Shown here: piece by piece, positions 32,444 through 42,273 of the stretch
Position numbering within the stretch: the first letter of the stretch is position 1
How the letters are laid out: every line of letters begins with the position of its first letter
Assembly: GCA_033398695.1 (NCBI GenBank)
Contig: CM065801.1
Coordinates: 51,966,358 to 52,030,357, forward strand
DNA length: 64,000 nt
Reading direction: 5' to 3'
Origin: Orobanche coerulescens
Taxonomy: Eukaryota > Streptophyta > Magnoliopsida > Lamiales > Orobanchaceae
Notes under the pieces: generated by a model
What the model was told of the DNA's origin: nothing
Seen by the model: the letters and a program-made list of their open reading frames with translations, nothing else
The model's database searches: none
Program-made: the position numbers and the translations under genes

Positions 32444-34600
32444 TTATGGCTCATAGTCTGAGTCAACACTACAGTCTGTCTCATTATCTGAGTTGCTATC
32501 CGGCAACATATGCCTCAAGTCGTCCACATTATCGTCATCAGAATTTTCAAGTAATTCATTTGTATCAACGTCAATGTACCCGCGAGCATCACCACGGAGT
32601 CGGACGACTCGTCCTTCAGGAGCATTATTCAACGTAATTGTCATTGATGGTGGAATATTTGCTGCATTTGGCTCTTGATTAGCATCATCGTCATCAGTAC
32701 CTGTTGTTTCTCCCAGTGTAGCAGCATTATAAATATTCCTCGTTGTCACAACATTCACTATCTTCCATGTGCCTTTCTTCACCAAGTCGTCCAAATAATA
32801 CACTGACTTTGCTGATGTTGCAAATACAAAAGGATCACTTCCATGTGACACCGTTGACTTTGGCCATTGAACAAATTCTTGACATAACCAGCTTCATAGA
32901 AAGAAGCATAAGTTCACCTGACCAGTTAGGGTGTCCGTCATCTTGTATATTGGTCATCTGTCGTAAATAAACTTTTGATGTAAAAAATATTTCAAATTCA
33001 AAATCAATAGCAACTGAATGTATACATACCCATTCTCCAAAATAGTCGGCAAAAGTGTCATTGTGGAATCTAGTGTCACCTTGCACCATATCACATGACA
33101 AGTGGATGTATTTCCAGTATTGAACTTCTGAACAATTGAGCGATATCCACAAATGTGCAATTCGTGACTCGTACGGGTCTAATTATCTTCCTGACAATCT
33201 CCCATAGATGTCAAGGATGATAGAAAGATTGAATTGTCTTTCATCTGCTGGAATAGAGTGGAAGGGGGCTCGAAGGTGCCCAAATACAATTTGATATACG
33301 TAATACACTCTGACGCAAGGTAAGATTCTGCAATGCATCCTTCCGGTGCAGACTTATTGGCCACAGAGTCTTTGTAATCACCGAGTTGCCTGTAATATTG
33401 TCATTGTGTTGGAAATCATATTTAATTTGACAATATTATATATATATATATATCATACAAAATTATGTTACTTTTCAACTAGGTACATCCACGTGTAGTG
33501 CACTGGACCAGTGAGCAATAACTGCCGGGGAAGGTGGATTATGAGGTGAGGCATGAGGTCAAAAAAGTTTGTAGGAAATATTCGCTCAAACTTGCACAAG
33601 ATATAGATGATCTCATCTTGCATTTGACGCAAATCAAATCTCTTCATTTCTCTCGTACATAATTTCTGTAAAAATCTTGATAATGCAACACATGGCTCGA
33701 CCACCTGTTTTGGTAAATACTGTCGAATAAATACCGGAAATAGGCATTGGAGTAGGATATGACAATCATGACTCTTCAAACCAGTTAACTTGTTCTTCCT
33801 GATATTAACGCATCTTCCTGTATTTCCAGCATACCCAGTAGGATACCTAGCAGTCTTTATCCACCAAAATATCTCAGTTTTCTGCTCGGCAGTAAGCTGC
33901 CTTAGGCATTTTTTATTTTCCCTTGACAGTCTTCAACCACAAATGTTTTCTTATGCTCATTTCTTCCAAACCTTTACGTGCTTTTAGCCCGTCTTTGGTC
34001 TTTCCTTCCCAAACTAAAATTGTCCCAACCACACTTTCGCAAACATTCTGTTCAATGTGCATGATATCCAAGAAGTTCCCTATCAGTAACTTGGACAAAT
34101 ATGGCAATTCCCAGAATATACTTTTGTGCGACCAATACTTATACCTGTCGGGCCTTTCAGGGGTTGCTGCAATCACATCAGGATGGTTGCTAAGTTGACC
34201 AAAATTGTACTCATTAAGAATCGATAGTATTTCATCACCTGTCCACTGTCGTGGAGGCTCGCCCATTTCTACAGTGCCATCAAATGCTGCAGCATCCATA
34301 CGCCACTCATATTCCCTCTCAAGCCATATCCGATGACGCATTCAGATAACTTTCCTACAGTGGTACCTAGCACAATCTGCATTCAAACACACTGGACAAC
34401 CTCTATATCCACTAATAACAGATCCAGACAACATTCCATATACAGGAAAATCACTAATAGTGCCGATACACATGGCGTGCAAGTAGAACGTCTCAGATGA
34501 ATAACTGTCGTACGTGGGATGACCTTGCTCCCACAATAATTTCAGCTCCTCTATCATAGGTCTCATATACACATCGATACACTTTCCCGGATATCCCGGC
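32444..34600 (-). pseudogene. CACTA TNP2-like transposase, C-terminal half
   Basis: Continues the gene from 44719-45849 across the Tekay insertion. Motifs: PGYPGKCIDVYMRPMIEEL, DFPVYGMLSGSVISGYRGCPVC (Transposase_21 core), FWELPYLSKLLIGNFLDIMHIEQNV, then a DUF4218-like part LKSHDCHILLQ..FERIFPTNFFDLMPHLIIHL. An intron (33471-33390, GT-AG) precedes ANKSAPEGCIAESYLASE. The C-terminus (DPFVFATSAKSVYYLDDL) ends in an acidic tail at 32444. Lesions: a TGA near 34343, a 1-nt shift near 33905 and decay around 32900-33170. The protein would cut the element ends. Confidence 0.85.
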
Positions 34601-34820
34601 CCCGGTGTAATACCCAGTTGTAATTCAGTAATTATCATTCAGTATTTATCATTCAGTAATTCCACTCATTATTGATCATTTGTCACTCATATTCAATCAT
34701 GGTATTCACCGTTCAGAGTAATTGTATCATGTATCAATCGTCGTTCATCACTAATCTAATTGGAGTTCCGTGCCGTGTTTATCATCATTGTCATTTTCAT
34801 TGTGGGCTGTGCGTGAGGAG

Positions 34821-35385
34821 TAGCGCACGCTACGTACTCTTTCTAGCACGCGCTAATTAAGTACAGGTAGCGCACGCTACCACTCAGCATTAGCGCACGC
34901 TAATGTTACCCTGGCTGCAGTCCAGAAGGTACTGGACTGCAGGTGAGTTATAAGTAGCGCACGCTACGAGTGGTAAGTAGCACGCGCTAGTGGGTTGTAG
35001 TAGCGCACGCTAATAATTGCTGTAGCGCGCGCTAAGGACGGATCAGGTTGAGTCCAGTGGCTACTGGACTGCACTGGATTATTTCATAGCGCACGCTATG
35101 AGTTGTTTTAGCGTACGCAATCGATATTATAGCGCACGCTAAATATTGGTTGTAGCGCACGCTACCAAGGTCAGATCAGAGAACAGACGGTTTCTGGATT
35201 CCAGTACTGGGCATCAAATAATTCGTTAGCGCACGCTAACCATGAGTATTAACGCACGCTAATGGTATGGTTGTAGCGCACGCTACAAAAGTTACGTAGC
35301 GCACGCTACCGTGTTCGGACAGTGGGTACTGGACTACCCAAAACACCCGTTAGCGCACGCTAAGAGCTGGGGATAGCGCGCGCTA
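34821..35385. repeat. Palindrome array in Tekay1 5' LTR U3
   Basis: About 18 copies of TAGCGCACGCTA or close variants (TAGCACGCGCTA, TAGCGCGCGCTA, TAGCGTACGCAA) in 565 bp, irregularly spaced, ending 12 bp before the TATA box. Inner arms TAGCG/CGCTA are complementary. Confidence 0.92.
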
Positions 35386-35397
35386 AACTGGGATTGC

Positions 35398-35405
35398 TAT
35401 AAATA
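35398..35405 (+). promoter_or_regulatory. TATA box of Tekay1 5' LTR
   Basis: TATAAATA immediately after the palindrome array; the same box is at 43056-43063 in the other LTR. Confidence 0.7.
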
Positions 35406-37060
35406 GGACAGTTCAGCCCTTACTCCGTCATTTATCATTTCTCTTCGTTTCTTCGGCGGTTTCGGGCGATTCCGGGCGATTTGGAGAGTGTTCTTCGGGG
35501 AGTAAGCATCAATCATCATCTTCAAGCTTACCTTTTGGATTAATCATCATTTCAACATCCTCATCACATCAAATCTAAGGTATTAATCTCTTGGATCTAG
35601 AATTTTGGATTTTTGGGTTTTTCCTTCCGATTTCTTTGTGTAAGCTTGGATTATCATTGGAATATGTTAGATATGGATTATCTACTTTGGATAAATATAT
35701 TCCTACGGATTTAATGGCTATTTTTGGAATTATTTCAAGAACCCTTGTGGTTGACTTCGGTTAATTGGGGATTTTCCGATTGATGTTGTTGTAATCTCGA
35801 ATTGTGGATTCCTATTGGATTATTGATATCATTGAAGTATTTTGATAGTTCGAAATACTCATTTTGGTGCTGGTTTCGATATATTCGGGATTGGATATTT
35901 TCGAAGTTGTGTGGTTGGTTACGTATTCGTTAGAATGCCCCTATGAGTTTGATTATCGTTGTATCGACCTTTGGGTTAGTCGTGTTTTGTTGCTTGATAC
36001 GTGTATTGAACGGTTGTTGGTAATTATTGTTATTCAAGGTTGTTCGAGCGACCGGTATCTCGATTAGGACGTTGTTCGTGGAAGGACATTGTCTTCGGTA
36101 TTGTGTAAGTTGATTCTTACTCGGTTAAAAGGATATTCATTCCTTTTGTTGTTGATCATTCATAATCATAACTCATTCATCATTATATTAATCATATTGA
36201 GACTTGTAATTGTCGAATAATCATTTCATTAGCGACGAACGGCGGTTCCAATCATTTCATTGAAACTATCAATCACTTCATTATCACTTTCATATCGGTG
36301 AGTTATTCTTGACTTTGTCAGATTATTATTCATTGATATTCATTATGGTCATTCTCGTTCATATGACCTTCTGGGTTCATATTGCGTGGCCGGGTGCGGA
36401 TGTGTGGGATTTTTAGTCGGGCACATGATGGCCATGTATTGGGAGTGATACATTGGACTGTGCACACGGTAACGATTACCTCCGTGAGACTAATTAGGTA
36501 CAAGGACGGGTGTGTCCGGTCATCCGTCTTGTACACTTGCACAGAACACTACGGGCGTACTATGATACTCCTCTTCAGCGTAATTCATAACGCAGGATAT
36601 TTCATAACTTCAGATATATCATGATTGTGTAATTTCAACCCTTGAGGATTGTTGTTCTGTGTAACTGACCCCGTTGGGGGATTTTGTTTTCAGGTCACGG
36701 TAAGGCAAAAGCACGGGAAGAGCATGTTGACGGCGAGGAGTCCCAGTGATACTAGTAGGGGGGCCAGTCATTCCGTTTATTTCAGTCATGCTTATTTCTC
36801 CACAGTTGTATTTCCACTGCAAATTCCGTTTGAAATGTTTATTTGTTCAGGGTGGTGTATTTTATCTCCATATAAAATATACTAGTATTCGGTATTGTCC
36901 TGGTGTGTTGTACTTAAACTCCTCATCGGAGTACTTGGTAATATAATGTGGTTCGGTACTACAATTATATTATTTAATTCATCATTTTTATTTGCCTGGT
37001 GGGTCCTAGTCGGGGATTCATGACACTGTAATATCCGCCTAGTTTGGGGTGTTACAGAGT

Positions 37061-37073
37061 TGGTATCGGAGAG
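37061..37073 (+). other. Tekay1 primer-binding site
   Basis: TGGTATCGGAGAG, four bases after the LTR. It resembles the initiator-Met tRNA site TGGTATCAGAGC with an A-to-G change. Confidence 0.65.
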
Positions 37074-37524
37074 TGGTTTTGAATACTACCTTCCAAGTCA
37101 TGTCTCATTTGAAATCATCGTCATCGGACTAGTATCATTGGACTTTCGCGTCACGTGTGACCTGTGCAAATGCCGAGCCAATCAGACCAAGAACTGTAAG
37201 ATTTCTAACGCCATGGTATAATTTCTGGCTAGAATCATTCATTCATAATTCACCAGTTAACAATCCTCAACCATCATTTTCATTTGACCAGGACAGTCAT
37301 GTTAACTCGTTAATCACTCAATTCATTTCATTATTCAGTTGTTGATCAGGAAGATCAAATCATTAATCATGTTAACTTGTCCAAGATAATCATGTCACCT
37401 CAGTTAATCATTCATGTAATCACTGTGTTAGAGCGCGTATGCTCATTTTCATCATCTCATGTCATAATCATAACGTGATATCCATGCGGGAAATATAATC
37501 ATCATGTGACTTTCCTACTTCAGT

Positions 37525-38760
37525 ATGGAGAGGGCAAGAAGAGGACGTGGAGGACGAGGCCGTGGAGCGGGCCGAATCCCGAGAGCTCATGTGAATACAC
37601 GTGCAAACGCGAGAAATAATGCTAATTCATCGAGCAGCGACGCTGCCACTCATTCACCTGGACGCGATCATTCACTAACGGGGAGTCGTACACGGGACAC
37701 GGCTCAGTCAGAAGGTGTCCGGGTTGACCCACTCGCTTTTATGCAGGGCATGATGGTCCAAATGACCGAGATGGCACAGCTGATGGAGACGATGTATAAC
37801 TCCGTCAATCAAAATCAACAGGCTCCTCCGCCGCCACCTCATAGGCAAGAGAGGAATGTGAGCAATATCATCGACGACATCTCTCGCCAGAGACCACCTA
37901 CTTTTGAGGGCTCGTCTGATCCGGCAGATATTATTCATTGGCTCGAACATTTCGAGAAGTTGTTTGCTATGGTAGAGTGTCCCGATGGACACAAAGTTTC
38001 TGTTGCAGCTTACTACCTGGGTAAGAGCGCACATTCTTGGTGGTTGTCGTTTAAGCCCACCGAAGGATCATGTACTTGGGATCAGTTCAAAACTCTCATG
38101 ATGGAGAGGTATTATCCGGCCCCGCTCAGAGAGGCCAAACTGTCAGAATTACTCACCCCCGACCCCTCAGCAGACGAGGATGTTCTCGCCATTGCCGAGA
38201 AATTTCAGGAACTTCTTCCGTTCGCCTAATCTATAATTCATTCCTAGGAATATAATATTAAGTATTTCAGAAGAGGTCAAAACCCCGTATGAGACTACAG
38301 TTGCTTAATCATAATTGCACCACGTTGGCTGAATTCATTGAGAAAGCTCTTACCTATGAGCTTACTGCTAAGGAGATTGCTAAGCAGCAACCTTCATCTG
38401 CTAGCAAGAAGTCCAAGAACCGTAATCAGTCTGACGGCAGTCAGGCCACTTTCAAGAAACCTCGTGCGGGCTCTTCTTTTTCTGAGCGACCTCCTGTGAT
38501 GTCTAAACCCGCGTAATCTCAGTCACAAGCGGCTAGTTCGGCCATCACCTGTTATAACTGTGGGGATCTTGGTCATTTCAGCACCAAGTGTCCGAGACAG
38601 TCTGTCACGTGTCATAACTGTGGAATTGTTGGGCATAAGGCCCGTTTTTGCCGTAGGGACTCCAAACCTACTCAGACGTCATCTCAGGCCCCTAAGCAGT
38701 CACCGTTCGTAATCAAAGCCACTTCAATCGGGCTGCTTAAAACGACAGAGCGACTAAAGG
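37525..38760 (+). pseudogene. Tekay1 gag
   Basis: MERARRGRGGRGRG start with an Arg/Gly-rich N-terminus, then the capsid core (RPPTFEGSSDPADIIHWLEHFEKLF..YYLGKSAHSWW..WDQFKTLMMERYYP). The frame stops near 38229 and resumes in another frame with MRLQLLNHNCTTLAEFIEKALTYE. A TAA near 38514 precedes two CCHC zinc knuckles, CYNCGDLGHFSTKC and CHNCGIVGHKARFC. The protein packages element RNA into particles. Two knuckles and this capsid type fit Tekay/Del. Confidence 0.85.
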
Positions 38761-38789
38761 TGGAGCTTATAGCCAGACGGAGCGTCCGT

Positions 38790-39197
38790 CTGGGACTAGC
38801 AAGCCCCGGATTTATGAGATGAAGAAGACCGATGATCCAGAGGCCCGAATGATCTCGTGTACACTCGATATTCTATATCAACCTCGTGTGTACCCTTTTT
38901 GATACCGTGCATCGCATTCATTCATTTCCGAAGTCATGTTTGAGTAGACTACGTGTGGGTAGTGCTACTAGTTGTGAGCCTTATGTCATTGGTCTACCCG
39001 ATGGTAGACGAATTATCTAAATCATGAGATTCGTAATTGTCCGATCTGGGCCATGGTCGTATATGGCGGCCGGACCTAATCGTGGTAGATTTGCCGAGAG
39101 ACGACGTCATCTTGGGTATTGATTGGATCGATCGTCATTATGAAATCATTAGTGTCCGTAGCGTATGATCACTATCATTTCGCATTTATGGGGTTGA
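38790..39197 (+). pseudogene. Tekay1 protease region, decayed
   Basis: Matches the protease-coding stretch of Tekay2 (56450-56172) only in fragments: KKTDDPEARM at the start, ILYQPRVYPF, then multiple stops and shifts. A VVDLPRDDVILGIDWIDRH-like strand is visible near 39080-39130. No intact active-site DTG. Confidence 0.6.
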
Positions 39198-42100
39198 ATG
39201 TGTGTTTCAGGAGGTAATCCTACTGCTCGTAAGGTCATTAATTTGATGAAAGCAGTGAGATTACTCAATCAGGGGTGTGTTGGTTATTGGTGCTTTATGA
39301 CCAAAACCGAGAAATCATCAGTAATGTTGACGGATATTCCGGTAGTGAAGGAATATGCCGATGTTTTTCCAGACGAGTTACCTGGTTTGCCTCCACAGAG
39401 AGATGTGGAATTCACAATTGAGTTGGAGCCCGGTACGTCCCCGATTTCGAAGGCACCGTACCGGATGGCCCCGACCGAAATGCGGGAATTGAAGAATCAA
39501 CTTGAGGAGTTATTTGAGAAAGGTTATATCCGACCGAGTGCATCCCCGTGGGGAGCACCAGTGTTGTTTTTCAAAAAGAAGGATGGTTCTTTTCGCTTGT
39601 GTATTGATTATCGGGAATTGAACAGGGTGACAATCAAGAATAAGTATCCTTTACCCCGTATCGATGATCTTTTGGATCAAATTCAGGGAGCTTCAGTATT
39701 TTCCAAGATTGACTTAAGATCTGGATATCATCAGTTGCGGATTCGAGAGTCGGACATCGCGAGGACGGTGTTTCGAACACGCTATGGTCATTATGAGTTT
39801 GTGGTTATGCCGTTTGGATTGACTAATGCACCTGCGGTATTCATGGAGTTAATGAATCGGGTTTTCATCGACTTTTTGGATCAATTTGTTGTTGTCTTCA
39901 TCGATGACATTTTGATTTATTCTCGTGACCGAGAGGAACACGAGTTTCACCTTCATCAAGTGCTCGACGTGTTGAGACGAGAACAACTTTATGGGAAGTT
40001 TTCCAAATGTGAGTTCTGGATGTCCGAAGTGACGTTTCTCGGACACGTAATTTCATCAGATGGAGTTCGTGTCAATCCTCAGAAGACGGAGGCTATTCGA
40101 GGTTGGCTACCTCCGAAGAATGTTAAGGAAATCCGAAGTTTCCTCGGATTAGCGGGTTATTATCGGCGATTTGTGGAGGGATTTTCTAGAATCGCTCAAC
40201 CCTTGACAAACCTTTTGCGAAAGGATAAGAAATACACGTGATCCGACGCGTGTCAACAGAGTTTTGAGGAACTCAAGAGACGGTTAATGTCAGCACCTGT
40301 ACTTTCCTTGCCGCAGGGGACAGAAGGATTTGTGGTTTATAGTGATGCGTCCGGGTAGGGCCTCGGATGTGTGCTCATGCAGAATGGAAAGGTTATTGCC
40401 TATGCTTCACGGCAATTGAGACCTTACGAGGTTAATTATCCGACACACGACCTGGAGCTAGCAGCCGTGGTGTTCGCTTTGAATATTTGGCGTCATTATC
40501 TTTATGGCGTTACTTGTCAGATATTCACCGATCATAAGAGTTTAAAGTATATATTTACTCAGAAGGAGTTAAATATGCGACAGAGACGGTGGTTGGAATT
40601 AATTAAAGATTATGATATTGAGATCCTTTACCACCCGGTCAAGGCGAACGTTGTCGCCGACGCCTTGAGTCGTAAGTCCATTCAGGAACAGATGCTTGCT
40701 CGTTTAATACCCTGCATGAGCTTCAAAGCAGAATTCCTTAGACCCGAGATCGAGGTTTGGCTTCAGTGAGTTCAGGGACAGCTTTGTATGTTGGAGATCT
40801 CATCGTCACTTGAGGAGGCAATCAGAGAGAATCAGGGTTCGGACCCATCATTGTTACGCATCCGTGAGGATGTGGTTCAGGGGAAAGCCCCTGGATTTGT
40901 GGTCCACGAGGATGGACTTTTGAGGTTTAAGAATTGATTGTGCGTACCGGCGAATGACGAGTTGAAAAACTCGATTTTGAAAGAAGCTCATGCTACCCCT
41001 TATTCTGTTCATCCGGGGTCTAACAAGATGTACAAGGACTTGAAACAAAATTACTGGTGGAGTAATATGAAACGAGAAGTCGCAGAATTTGTTTCGAGAT
41101 GCTTAACCTGTCAACAAGTTAAGATTGAACATCAGCGACCGGCGGGTATGCTGAAACCTCTTCCTATTCCCGAATGGAAGTGGGAAGACATTTCTATGGA
41201 TTTCATCACGAGTTTGCCGATGAGTCGTCGTGGCATGAATACGATCTGGGTGATCGTGGACCGCTTAACCAAATCAGCTAATTTCCTTGAGATCAAGGAT
41301 ACGTGGGGTCCCGAGAGACTTGCCCAGCTATTCATCAAAGAGATAGTGAGACTACACGGTACTCCTAAAAGTATCATTTCCGATCGTGACGGACGGTTTG
41401 TGTCTCATTTTTGGAAATCAGTTCATCGTGCTATGGGAACTCAGCTTAATCTCAGTACCGCCTTTCATCCTCAGTCCGACGGGCAATCAGAGAGGACTAT
41501 TCAGATATTAGAGGACATGTTGAGGGCATGCGTCCTCGATTGGAAAGACGATTGGGAAGCCCAACTACCATTGATCGAGTTCACGTATAATAATAGTTGG
41601 CATGCTTCGATTAAGATGGCACCTTACGAGGCCTTGTATGGTCGTCGTTGTCGATCTCCTTTGTGTTGGGATGACCTATCAGAATCAATCGGCACCGAGC
41701 CCAATATGCTTATAGCCGCCCGTGAGAAGGTAACTTTGATCAGGAGTCGTTTGTTGACCGCTCAGAGTCGACAGAAATCATATGCAGATAACCGTCGTCG
41801 ACCTTTAGAGTTCGAATCAGGTGACCATGTTTTGGTCAAGGTATCCCCGAGTCGTGGTATCTTCCGTTTCGGGAAGAGGGGGAAGTTGAGTCCGAGATTC
41901 ATTGGACCGTTTGAGATTTTGGATCGAGTAGGCGAGTTAGCTTATCGACTGGCTTTACCTCCAGCGTTGAGCCGAATTCATAATGTGTTTCATGTCTCTC
42001 AGTTGCGGAAGTATGTTGCCGACCCAAGTCACATACTTCAGTTCGATGAAATCGAGATTGCCGACGATCATTCATATGAGGAGCATCCTATGCGAGTTTT

Positions 42101-42239
42101 AGAGCGGCGAATCAAACAGTTGAGGAATAAGACGATTCCTTTGGTTAAGATTCAGTGGTCTAGGCACGGAGTCGAAGAGGCTACTTGGGAAACCGAGGAT
42201 AGTATGCGGGAGAGTTACCCCGAGTTGTTTGACCCTTAA
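39198..42239 (+). pseudogene. Tekay1 RT, RNase H, integrase and chromodomain
   Basis: One frame runs 3042 nt to a natural stop with only four in-frame stops: 40239, 40356, 40767 and 40935. [46 protein letters not shown], active site [10 protein letters not shown]. RNase [32 protein letters not shown]. Integrase: zinc finger [50 protein letters not shown]-terminal chromodomain: IQWSRHGVEEATWETED. Chromodomains guide insertion to marked chromatin. The sister element keeps Trp, Gln, Arg and Arg codons at or next to the stop positions, so each is explained by one C-to-T or G-to-A change. Confidence 0.93.
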
Positions 42240-42257
42240 TTTCGGGGACGAAACTCT

Positions 42258-42273
42258 TTTAAGGGGGGGTGTA
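42258..42273 (+). other. Tekay1 polypurine tract
   Basis: AAGGGGGGG-containing tract just before the 3' LTR. Confidence 0.75.

Larger units (their letters stand above)
34606..37056 (+). repeat. Tekay1 5' LTR
   Basis: 2451 bp, TGTAATACCC...GGGGTGTTACA. U3 runs to the TATA box at 35398-35405. U3 contains the palindrome array. Differences from the 3' LTR are clustered rather than random. Confidence 0.92.

Noticed and set aside
34821..35385. CRISPR-like repeat array
   Set aside because: Repeats are 12 bp, irregularly spaced, palindromic, inside a plant LTR and copied in the second LTR.
35864..36067. Open frame repeated at 43525-43725 suggesting a conserved small protein
   Set aside because: It is present twice only because both lie at the same position of the two Tekay1 LTRs.
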